A stretch of 31,687 bases of DNA from Gnetum montanum (lineage: Eukaryota; Streptophyta; Gnetopsida; Gnetales; Gnetaceae), in contig MNCI01023383.1 of NCBI GenBank assembly GCA_015680685.1, forward strand, positions 205,870-237,556. The letters are read 5' to 3'. Both the position numbers and the translations under genes were made by a program. The notes beneath the pieces are model-generated. The model was not told the origin of the DNA. It worked only from the letters and a program-made list of their open reading frames with translations, and did not search any database. The first letter of the stretch is position 1; each line of letters begins with the position of its first letter. Below, one piece after another: positions 20,183 to 30,057 of the stretch.

Positions 20183-22198
20183 AGTGGGGCTATGTTGGAG
20201 GCACTTGCAAAAGGTGCAGTTCGGTTTTCTAGGCAGTTTAGTGTTAAAGAACTGCAGGATCGATGGCATGCCCTTTTATATTGCCCAGAGGTATCAGAGG
20301 TTGCTGCTTCTAGAATGATTGAAATTGAATTATCTCAGGCAGTCAATCTAAAACAGAAGCGTTTGAACAAGTTGAAGAGCAAACAATATTTTGTTTTCAA
20401 AAAGAACACAAATAGCATCAGGCAGCATTATTATAGGAAGAGAAAGCGAATTGATGCAGATAAGGTGTTATCACTAGACAATTGTATATTATCAAATGAA
20501 AATTTGGCACCCTGTTTTGCAGATGTAAATGAATGTTTGGATGAGCCTGCAACAATTGATGGGAAGATTCCTATTACAAATGGAATTGAAATTGCTGCTT
20601 TTCCATCTTTTGGATTGGCAGCTTCTGATGTAGACATTGGGGATCCAACTTTAAATCAAATGGACATTTATTTAGCACCTGATGAAGAAAATGCCATTGA
20701 AAATGCTTTTCCTACTTCTTCGGGTTCTATTGCAGACAATTGTTTTAATTATTCTGAGAACACTTCATATATGCTGCTTCCAGATTCTGTCATTGGTGTT
20801 GGAGAAGAAGGTATTTCAGCTCATAATGTTAATCTGATTCAGGCTGTCTCTAATGCCAATTCAGAGAATATTATGGATTCTACACGATATCCAGAAACAA
20901 ATGTTCTAACGTTGGAGCAGATAAGGACTGCTTTGAACAGTGATAATGAACATGTTCTAGAATCAGAGCTAGTGTTCGATCAAAAAGATAGCTGTAAGGA
21001 TATTAATTCAAACTTATTTAGAAGTGAAGTAGTTGATCAAGATCTGTCAGCTGTACCAATCTTGCCACACCTAAGCAGTGAAAAGTGGGCACATAAGGAA
21101 TCTGTTTTATCTCACTCAACAATGACAGATATTAAGGTTGATCCTGCTTTTCAATGTGTAGTTTCTGATAACAAAATAAAAAATGAGGCTTTATATGTTA
21201 ATGATTCTAATATGTTGTCATGTGCAAATGTTGATCAACCTTGTTCATATCAACCAAGAGATGATAATAATTCATTACATCATTGTATCAATATGGTTAG
21301 CAGTTATAACATTTCTGCGGAACATTCAGATGCTGTTCCAAAGTCTGAACATTTAGAATATCCAAGTATCACTGCTTCATCCTCAGTTGAACAGAGATCA
21401 TTCTCAGAGACTTCCCATGACCCAGAGAACTCTGCTCCTAAAGATGGTTTAATGGTGTCTAACATTTCTGACAATTGTCCAAAACCTTTATATATTGATG
21501 AACCTATGGTTTGTATTTTTAATGAGCAGCAACAAGAGGTGCCTTGCAATGATGATTTTGTTCCTTTCAGATATCAAAGAGCTTTACCTTTAGCATCAGT
21601 TTCTACATCCATGAATGTGAATTTCAGCAGTTCTGGGGATGTCTCTACAGTTAAAACATTTTCAAGTGATCAAGTTTCCTTCCTTCCAGTGATCTCTGTT
21701 AAGGAAGAACCAGATTCTTTAGAGAAAATTTTTGAATTGCCTAGTGGAATGCGGTTGACTGGTTTAAGTGATGAAGAGACCAACAAGTCGTTCATGAAGT
21801 ATCACCATCCTAAAGTAGAGGGATTTGAGCATACCACACCTGTTGGTTGCCATGACTTAGTTGCAACAAGTGTTCAGGATCTTAGGAATTCTTCTTCAGT
21901 CTTTTCCAATACGTACAGTGATTCACAGACAATGAATACACACATTTCAACTGCTGTTAATAATGCTTCAAAAGTTTTGCATGAAAATATGAACGTAACT
22001 TTGGGTTTCAGAAAGTATACTCACAGTGAAGTGGCAGGAGCATCTGTTCATGACAACTTAAACAATGTTGCTGTCAGTTTTGTTGATAATCCCCAAACAA
22101 TTAAATATGATGAATTAGCAGAGGATCCTTTTTTCCAGAATGATCAGTTATCTGCAAGTGATGAAGAGTTGGCAAGTTTTTCTGAGGTGGAAGAAATG
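20183..22198 (+). CDS. MCRS1: MCRS1-like protein, coding exon 2 (main)
   Basis: A 2,016-bp exon of 672 codons. It starts after the acceptor TTTCAG, in phase 0 with exon 1, with SGAMLEALAKGAVRFSRQFS then VKELQDRWHALLY, completing the MCRS_N domain (protein residues about 12-58). A basic segment follows (QKRLNKLKSKQYFVFKK and YYRKRKRI, about residues 80-120), likely nuclear targeting. The long remainder is Ser/Asp/Asn-rich and probably disordered. It contains ISVKEEPDS (about residue 530), which fits the sumoylation consensus, and ends in an acidic stretch SASDEELASFSEVEEM. The open frame runs on to a stop at 22234, but GTAAAC after EEM is a good donor and the family continues with an acidic exon. 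Plant MCRS1-like proteins are INO80-complex subunits with a C-terminal FHA domain; here only the N-terminal part lies in view. The exon is free of stops, unlike the surrounding elements. Confidence 0.9.
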
Positions 22199-22321
22199 GT
22201 AAACTGCAAAAATTTCCCTGTGTTTTGTTGCTAATAAAATGTTGTTTATATTTATTTTATTAGTAATATACATCCATTTCTTTGATAATTGATAATCCTT
22301 GATTGGCATTTAATTGAGGAG

Positions 22322-22376
22322 GTCCTTGGCATGGAGCTTACAGACGACGAGGAAGAGCCATTTTTTGATGAAGGAG
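22322..22376 (+). CDS. MCRS1: MCRS1-like protein, probable coding exon 3
   Basis: A 55-bp exon candidate between GAGGAG (acceptor) and GTGATT (donor). Joined to exon 2 in phase 0 it reads EEM then VLGMELTDDEEEPFFDEGG. This suits the family, where an S-x-I/V-E-x-M-x-L-x-M-x-L acidic segment links the long middle region to the FHA part. It leaves phase 1 for the next exon. The FHA-coding exons (with the conserved FHA residues Gly-Arg and Ser-x-x-His or related) were not found downstream. They may lie beyond the window, given the large introns. Confidence 0.65.
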
Positions 22377-22439
22377 GTGATTTTTATTTGAGTATATTAT
22401 ACCCCTCTATATTTATAATATAATGCATTTATCTTTTCT

Positions 22440-23236
22440 TACTCAAGTGGTACGGGGCATATCTTCTTGTTTGATAAGTTATCAATTGAAGTAGGCAAGG
22501 TGGTTGGAGTCCCTTGTAGAATTCGACTTTGATTGGGTTCATCGACCTAGGCAAGAGAACTAGGCAGCGAATTTGAGCTTACAATAAACACATGGTGCAT
22601 GAAACACTTCCCAAATTCAGGGCTTACAATAAACATACAAAATGCCACTGGATGCCTCATCATTTCCCCACGACTAAGTAAAACTAGTCCCATAGCTAAC
22701 CCCCTTAGTGCACTTGCTTTAGTGCATCCTCTGCTTACCTAGGTTTGCTGAAAGTGTGATATGTTTGGCCAGGATTATGTTGACGAACCTTTGTTGATGC
22801 TAGGGTGTTTATGAACCTTCATTGTTACATCACAGAAACTATAAATACTTGGGCTAAGCTCTCACATATAACATTCATTACTTAGACATTTCATTTGAGC
22901 TTTTGATGTTCAATTTGTGTGAAGAGCTCTTCCTCCCTTGGGTAAGTTGATTTTCTTCCTGTTTTGTGTGTATTTGGAGTCGTCACTTTCACAAGTGTGA
23001 CTAGAGTCTGTCAGAGTGCTACTTTGCTTACATAGCCTAGAATCGTTTGGTTAATGTGAAGTCTAGTGTTTGTGTGGTGAATAAAGCTCATTGTTTTCCC
23101 TTTGTTCTATGGTGTTGATGTCTTAAAATATTAAAACACTAAAAATATTTATTTCATTTCCATTTCATCGAGTTGCGAAGATTCATCCTTATTCAAGGAG
23201 GTCACAACTATTCGATATGATGTTGGGTTATTGAGG
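22440..23236 (+). mobile_element. Solo-LTR-like sequence with TATA box and poly(A) signal
   Basis: There is no open frame, but the arrangement is LTR-like: ACTATAAATACTTGGG with TATAAATA at 22840-22847, a CT-rich start region, and AATAAA at 23080-23085 about 240 bp downstream. Further words (GATGTTGGGTTATTGAGG) run up to the dispersed repeat at 23237. No primer site or coding sequence follows, so I call it a possible solo LTR. Ends were not determined. It could equally be an unrelated promoter-like AT-rich region. Confidence 0.35.
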
Positions 23237-24412
23237 TTTAAGATGAAAATCCAAGAAAGATGGGTCGTTACACAGTAACATGTTGAAACATCTACACACT
23301 TGAAATAATTTGAAACATCTACACACTTGAAATAATTTGAATGTGATATGTTGAGCTTGTTAATAATCCAACATCCTTAAAAATTCCATCTCAAACTCAA
23401 TGTGGAACTTTTCAAATGGTCCCTCACTATTTGCTTAACGTATGTGGTTTTATGTTCATCCATTTTACAGTTAACTTTAAGAAATCGTTTCAACCCAACC
23501 TTTATGGGTGTTTTCCATCAACAACTTATTTCATTTAGGAACCTTTTATAACACCACAGTGACTTAGGAGAATTAACATGCTTATTTGGATCCAGTTTAC
23601 AAAAGCCAATTCTGGCTAGGCATCATCATCTATAATTAAATGCTTTTCTTGTTGAATAGTAAAGCAATACTAATTAATATGGAAAATATTTGAATGTGAT
23701 ATGTTGAGGTTGCTTGTAACCTAAAATCCTTAACATGCTTCCTCAAATGTTGAAACTTTTAAAATGGTGCCTCAGGATTTGCCTAGCAGCTGCGGTTTCA
23801 TGTTTATCTAGTTTACAATTAATTTTAAGGGATCATGTCAACACATATTTACAATTTTTTCCATCAAATTATTTTGTTTAGGAAGCTTTCATAACACCAT
23901 AGTGACTTAGGACTTAGGAGAATTAACGTGGTTTATATGGATACAATTTACAAAAGCCATTTCTTGTTAGGTATCACTGTGTAAATTAATAGTATTTTTC
24001 TTGAATAGTGAAGCATAAGTTAATATGATTAATAGTGAATGATGCTCAATTCTACCTATCTTTTAACCCATACCATACCATTTCTTCATGTAGAAGTTCT
24101 TGTTCGCTAGAATCACAGTACCTGATGAGTTTTGAAGATTGCTCTTGCCAACTCTGTCTTATTAATAAGTCTAAAACATCAATATAGGAGACACTTTGAC
24201 TGGTTTATTGACCATTTTAGCCAAGTCTTAGCATCAAGCTATGTTTTCCAAACCTGAGGTTACCCATCTCTCGCTGATCCAAACCCGAACAGATTCTTTG
24301 CCACAAAAACCCATATTGATCTCCATAATTGTTATATTTTTGAATCATACCAAAACCAAATCAAATTTGAAACATTGGGACAGTTGGCCTAGATGCATTT
24401 TTAATACTCCCT
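23237..24412 (+). repeat. Dispersed repeat, long copy (1,176 bp)
   Basis: Begins TTTAAGATGAAAATCC and ends TACTCCCT immediately before the N at 24413. Inside it is itself duplicated: about 354-bp units starting at ATTTGAATGTGATATGTTGAG (near 23335 and 23689), the second more diverged. A further 27-bp duplication of AAACATCTACACACTTG... lies near 23285-23340. A shorter copy lies at 26049-26846. No coding content was recognised. Confidence 0.85.
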
Positions 24413-26048
24413 NGTGACTAGGAGCCATTTCTTGGTTTCTTTGTGTGGTGTTGCATATGTCCCATAAGGAATTGTGACTTGTGTGCGTAATTGTGAGCAT
24501 TATGCCTATCGTAAAGGATTGTGATGCGTATGTGTTTATTATTGTTTTATTCTTATCCTCATAAAACGCATAAAAATCATAAATTTTATCTCATTTCCTC
24601 ACTGCGGAAACATAGGTTCTCATTGTACGATATGCATTATAGCATCCATTATATTTATTAAACACAATGACATACACAAGTGTTCTTGGTAGTCTGCTCA
24701 GCATTGTCTTCGCAGCATATGACCAAATCGCACTGTGTTTTGTATGATATAATATTAGTTATGACTGGTGGGACCCTTATCAACCTAGTCATAAGTTCAA
24801 TTCTTTCCATGATCATTCTTAAAAATCAATAAAAGTATATTCTAACAGGTTGTAGGTTCAATTCCCTGAGTTGCAACTTTCAATATTTTGAAATTTTAAT
24901 TTTGTCAAGTCTTAGGTTCAATTCCTCTTGATCTCACATATCAAAAAATTGAGAAGCATAAAATATTCAAACATAATATTCACCTTTGTTCCTCCTTTCT
25001 TTAGCAACATGTCACTTCTAAATTTATGAGCAATAAATATATAGCTATGTTTCATTTCCAGCAACATTTCTTCTTAGAAATCAAGTTATAGGGTGCAATG
25101 GAAGAGGTTTCAAAATGAAAATATGAAAGAATGCAAGTCCAAGATATAAACCAAGTGAAACACCTTTGGCCATCAACAATGCAAGAGTTTCCATTTTATG
25201 TTCATAATTTATTATCAGATTGTATTACAATGCCTTGAAAGGTCATCACCCAACCTTTCTGCAACCATGGAGGGGGTACTTATATTCTATCGACTGATGA
25301 AACTCTAAAAAGCAATGCATCAACAATGAACACAACATTTCACATGTTCATTATTTAAAATAATACAACTATAATATACATTATATTCCTTGATTGCTAG
25401 GTTAGATTCCTTCCACTTGATTCATTAACATGTGCATAGGTATACATATTTAAAAGAATCATTTATACCAACCGAAACATACCTCTTTCAGGCCTTGAAG
25501 CATAATATAAAGAATCTTTGTTTCTTTCCAAATTTGATTGTTGCATAATTAGAATTTGCATAGTAGCACTTAGAGATAATATATCCAAAACTTATATGAA
25601 TGAACACCAAAGCAAGTACATGAGATAACCATATTGATACATATACACAGTTCACACAAAAACATTTTAATCAGTTTAGGAAATCATTTCGATGCACATA
25701 GGCCATGCAGCACATAAAGAATAAAAGCATAGCAACAACCTCATAAATAATATAACATTTCAGCTTTATTTCTACTTGACATTGCTTTTGTTCATTCCAT
25801 TAATATATGCTAAATCAATGGGTAGTACATATTTAGTGCTTTGCATCTACTAATACACACAATGCACATTAGCACAACTTAGATCAATCATAAGAAAGAA
25901 TAACTAGTCATTCAACCAATCATCAATACATGCATATTAGCAACACTCTAAATTTATCAAAGTCATAAAATTTATAGATAGTTCTACAAATCAACACTAT
26001 CCACATACATCATCATAACAAAGTAAATGCACAAACATTGCCACAAAC
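24413..26048. other. AT-rich spacer between the repeat copies
   Basis: Starts with a single N at 24413 exactly at the end of the long repeat copy. Around 24785-24925 there are three B-box-like words in a row, AAGTTCAATTCT, AGGTTCAATTCC and AGGTTCAATTCC, spaced about 60 bases apart; the last two match GGTTCRAnnCC fully. No A boxes or tRNA folds were seen. The rest has no gene or element I can support. Confidence 0.5.
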
Positions 26049-26846
26049 TTTAAGATGAAAATCCAAGAAAGATGGGTCGTTACACAGTAACATGTTGAAA
26101 CATCTACACACTTGAAATAATTTGAATGTGATATGTTGAGCTTGTTAATAATCCAACATCCTTAAAAATTCCATCTCAAACTCAATGTGGAACTTTTCAA
26201 ATGGTCCCTCACTATTTGCTTAACGTATGTGGTTTTATGTTCATCCATTTTACAGTTAACTTTAAGAAATCGTTTCAACCCAACCTTTATGGGTGTTTTC
26301 CATCAACAACTTATTTCATTTAGGAACCTTTTATAACACCACAGTGACTTAGGAGAATTAACGTGGTTTATATGGATACAATTTACAAAAGCCATTTCTT
26401 GTCAGGTATCACTGTGTAAATTAATAGTATTTTTCTTGAATAGTGAAGCATAAGTTAATATGATTAATAGTGAATGATGCTCAATTCTACCTATCTTTTA
26501 ACCCATACCATACCATTTCTTCATGTAGAAGTTCTTGTTCGCTAGAATCACAGTACCTGATGAGTTTTGAAGATTGCTCTTGCCAACTCTGTCTTATTAA
26601 TAAGTCTAAAACATCAATATAGGAGACACTTTGACTGGTTTATTGACCATTTTAGCCAAGTCTTAGCATCAAGCTATGTTTTCAAAACCTGAGGTTACCC
26701 ATCTCTCGCTGATCCAAACCCGAACAGATTCTTTGCCACAAAACCCATATTGATCTCCATAATTGATATATTTTTGAATCATACCAAAACCAAATCAAAT
26801 TTGAAACATTGGGACAGTTGGCCTAGATGCATTTTTAATACTCCCT
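26049..26846 (+). repeat. Dispersed repeat, short copy (798 bp)
   Basis: Nearly identical to the copy at 23237-24412 but 378 bp shorter. Its left part matches the first internal unit of the long copy up to GACTTAGGAGAATTAAC (about 26345-26362). From GTGGTTTATATGG on it matches the second unit. One whole unit and the 27-bp duplication are therefore absent. It shares the same two outer boundaries. Confidence 0.85.
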
Positions 26847-27154
26847 GTCATTCTATTCAAATCATCATTAATCCATAATCAGTCCCAACACAAAATTTTA
26901 TGAATGATGGAATAATATTGGCCATCTTTTGAGATTATGTTATGTAGTATTCCTATATGCATGCTAATCTTGAATCAAGGGCTGATTTTATAATTTTATG
27001 GAAATCCAATGACAAGGAATTTGTATGAACAAATCTATCAAGAAGATCCTTATTACTTGCTCACAAGCTTAATTGTAAAAAGAAGGAATATCTTGTCACC
27101 TAGTGGATTCTTATTCTATAGTGAGATATACATTGGAAATGCTCAAGATATCAG

Positions 27155-27364
27155 ATATAGATGTGGAATGAAACTCATTGCTTCAACATCCCTTCAACTT
27201 TTCCAGCTGGACTCCAACATCATGAATATGTTAGGATTGCTTCACATGTGATGATTGGACAAAGGGGCCTAGATCCAGATATTGTTTGGGACAATCCTTG
27301 CACTCTACCAGAAGAAGATTATGTCAAGTCTGATGGAGGATATGATTCTCTTGGTGATGCATAA
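27155..27364 (+). other. Orphan exon-like ORF, unrecognised
   Basis: An acceptor-like ATATAG is followed by an open frame of 67 codons, MWNETHCFNIPSTFPAGLQH to GGYDSLGDA, ending at TAA 27362-27364. The amino-acid mix (Cys, Trp, His, Pro, Gly, acidic end LPEEDYVKSDGGYDSLG) is unlike chance AT-rich frames nearby, so it could be the last exon of a gene or a pseudogene piece. I do not recognise the family and cannot tie it to the MCRS1-like gene. The overlapping frame at 27009-27251 is a different frame with no domain. Confidence that it is coding is modest. Confidence 0.35.
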
Positions 27365-27385
27365 TTATTATGCATACTAACCAGC

Positions 27386-27889
27386 TGTCATATATTGTAG
27401 ATAATGGTGTGCACTGTTTGCTTTATGCTACATTTGTGGTTTAAAACAAAAGTTGTAATGGAGAAATAAGCGAGCATATATTCTTCCTTATCTCTTAGAC
27501 TGTTGAAGGTTGGCATTAGGCCTCCTCTCCTTCTATAAAAAGCAATGGTTTGTATGAAGAGAGACATCTCTAGGTGAAAGCACAGAGCTCACTATAAAGC
27601 ATTCATCTTCCTTTGCAATCCTCCTTCCTTTCTTCTGCTATGCCATTTTTGTAAAATCTTGGATTGTCTGTGGGTGTAAGCGAGCATATGTTCTTCTTTA
27701 TCTCTTAGATTGTTGAAGGTCAGCATTAGGCCTCTTCTCTTATAAAAAGGAATAGTTTGTATGAAGAGAGACATTTGTAATTGAAAGCACATACCTCACT
27801 AGAAAGCATTCCTCTTCCTTTGTAGTCCTCCTTCCCTGCTTTTGCTACTCCTCCATTTTTCTAAAATCTTGGATTGTGTACGTGTAAAA
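27386..27889 (+). repeat. LTR with internal 210-bp duplication
   Basis: Ends directly at a Met-tRNA primer site, so this is the 5' LTR of a plus-strand element. Most of it is two copies of a 210-bp unit (marker AAGCGAGCATAT at 27468 and 27678). Each has a TATA box (TATAAAA at 27534-27540 and 27741-27747), GTATGAAGAGAGACAT, and a CT-rich downstream part ending AAAATCTTGGATTGT. The left end at TGTCATATATTG (27386) is a guess. No matching 3' LTR or coding region was found downstream. Confidence 0.6.
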
Positions 27890-27902
27890 TGGTATTAGAG
27901 CC
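27890..27902 (+). other. Primer binding site, tRNA-iMet type
   Basis: TGGTATTAGAGCC differs by one transition from the standard plant Met-tRNA complement TGGTATCAGAGCC. The bases before it (GTGTAAAA) no longer show the CA end of an LTR. From 27903 to about 28440 I see no gag or other coding sequence, so this element has lost its interior or has been replaced by later DNA. Confidence 0.7.
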
Positions 27903-28499
27903 AAGTTTAGCTTTGTGATTACACTTTGAGTGTTGCATTTAGTTTTTTGGATTTCATTGATCTTGCTTGAAATTTGTTTGTAGCGGGTTGTTTGAAGAAT
28001 CATGTAAAGCGCACTACATGTAGCCGAGTGAAGTAAATTTCAGTGTAATTCACATAGTTGGAATCTTTTGAACATCTACATTGATCGATGATGACAAGCT
28101 CTTATAAATCCATAAGTTAAATTCATATATTAGATGCGTATTACATTGCTGTTATAACTCTCGTAATATTGTTTCATTTCTGCAACCTTCAATTTCAGAT
28201 TTATATGAAACATCTTCGTTTTCATTTCTTTTTACCTCCGATTCTTTCATTTTTCTGAATGTGACCTTGATGTTTCAGGTAGTGGATCATGACCAGTTAA
28301 TTTTAATTTTTTTCCATAGGGATGTAGTTAGGTGGATTAGTAAAGGTTACAATTATATTTATGTTTCTGAAATCAATATCTATGTTCATTCTTATTTCAA
28401 TTATAGGCTTAAGAAACCTTATTAGATGAATTTAGTTGACAACAGAATACCAAAGATGTTGTCATCACTCAAGCTAAATGCCATCTAGAATCAAATGCA

Positions 28500-28960
28500 A
28501 TGGTCATAATGCTCCCAAATATCACACTATTTTTACACAATTTAAATATTTTAAATGCTTTAAAGTTAATTATGTACATTTCAGTTAAAATGTCATACAG
28601 TAGTATCCACGCTACGATAGGAACTATGCTAGTTTTCCGATTATTTAGTAATATCAGTATACTTACCTTATTACTATTTGGTCAACAATTCCTCCAAGCA
28701 GGATCTATGAACATAGAATGGGAACATGCTATAAACATAGAAAGACTTCCAGGAAATCAGTACTATCCATCTTTAGAAAATCGTTTAAAGGATTATCAAT
28801 TAGTTCCTTCCCGAAATACATCATACCTACCTAAAAGAAAGTATGGAGTTAATCTAAAGATGCCCAAATTCCTTAGACTGGATCCCTTGGAAAGTCAACC
28901 AAAGAAAGAGATCTCTCTCTTTAAAGATACCTCCGACTCTTCTTCTTCTTCCGAAGAAAT
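28500..28960 (+). pseudogene. Possible pararetrovirus-like ORF fragment, plus strand
   Basis: The open frame from 28500 is read as real coding only to about 28960. It has a block SSIHATIGTMLVFRLF, a hydrophobic strand region, the words NIERLPGNQYYPSLENRL and LVPSRNTSYLPKRKYG, and an acidic Ser tail DTSDSSSSSEE. Past that the frame reads antisense to the neighbouring minus-strand remnant. The layout loosely suggests a caulimovirid movement-protein region, but this is weak. It lies tail to tail with the coat-protein-like remnant that follows. An unrelated retroelement ORF is possible. Confidence 0.3.
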
Positions 28961-28964
28961 TTTT

Positions 28965-30045
28965 TTTAAAGCATTCATAACCTTCTTCAGATGCTGCTTC
29001 TATCGAAGGTTGGGGTATTTCTTTTTGATACTGTTGATCTTGAAATTCTGTTTCTTCTTTTTTTAGAGATTTGAGTTCTTCTTGAGTTCTTATAATAAAT
29101 TTCTCAAGTTGAGAAATTCTTGTTTGTCTGATTATAGCAAGTGAAAGAGGTTTTCTGTTTCTTTATTAGTGCTGGATGAAGCAAAAGGATTTAGATGATA
29201 GTTCTTTGAGCCCATTCATCTAAATCTTTTGGTTGCGTTGGAGGACATTCTACAACTTTCATTAAAACTTGTTCCCTAATCTCTTCAATGTCCTCTTTAA
29301 GTTTCTCTATTCTTTTTCCTAATGCTAATTTTTTTATTAATTTGTAAGATAGGGAACATATTATGTTTTTGTTATAATTCTTTAAGGCTGCCTTTTAATC
29401 TTCTATATTCTGTTGAATATGCTGTAATGGAAGCCTTATGCATATTACAATAAGATGAGTATTCAGAGTCATTTCCACTATCTTCCATAGCTTTATTAAC
29501 GTTGATTTCTAAATAACTATCTACAAAAAACATAAAATCTCCTTCTTCAGAAGTGAATATTCGTATTTATCTTCAGTGATACCATAGGTGGTTAAGAAGT
29601 TCACTTTCTTCTGAGTTTTGGGGTCTTGGGTTTTTTGATGACATGATTTAGCATAATGGTTCTGTCCACAGAGATAACATTGCACCTTATTTCTAGGAAG
29701 TCTGTTTGGTTTTTTTTTAAAAGAAAAACCTTTTCTTTGGTTGAGATCTATATTTAGATGTTTTTCTTTTGACAGAGGTAGTGCATTTCTCTCTCTTCTT
29801 GTAGGATTTATTTCTCTGATGGGGTTTTCATGTTTGATTTGGAGGCACCCATCCATATTGTTCAAGGTAATTTTTATAACAGAATGAATTACCAAATTGG
29901 GATTTGTTTTGTTTTGCTGCCTTTTGGCCTTTGAGAGCTTGACACATCAATTGATGTGTTTCTCTTATGAAATGGCAAATTTCCCCAAAGCTCATCGTAT
30001 CAACTAATTTCCCAATAGAGTTAAGTTTGTTGAAAAAATGAAGAA
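28965..30045 (-). pseudogene. Endogenous pararetrovirus-like coat protein remnant
   Basis: Minus strand, with frameshifts: a helical block KLVDTMSFGEICHFIRETHQ and LMCQALKGQKAAKQ (about 29925-30030); a short Cys/Tyr/Gln block ending QYGWVPP; a Lys/Arg-rich region; a zinc-knuckle-like CYLCGQNHYAKSC (29640-29680); and, after a frame change, an acidic SEEGDFMFFVDS stretch. Coiled-coil pieces (RIEKLKEDIEEIREQV; ISQLEKFIIRTQEELKSLKK) follow. The order helix, basic region, zinc knuckle, acidic tail is typical of caulimovirid coat proteins; a gypsy gag is the main alternative. The knuckle has three residues instead of four between the second Cys and His. Several stops and frame changes show it is dead. 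The copia LTR begins just to the right. Confidence 0.5.
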
Positions 30046-30057
30046 AAATACATTAAT

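Noticed and set aside
23285-23340. CRISPR-like repeats
   Set aside because: Only two 27-bp copies, directly adjacent without spacers, in a plant-type genome; simple tandem duplication.
29035-29066. Tail of the 28500 plus-strand ORF
   Set aside because: Its Phe/Leu-rich end is the antisense reading of the minus-strand Lys/Glu coiled coil, so it is not a real membrane segment.
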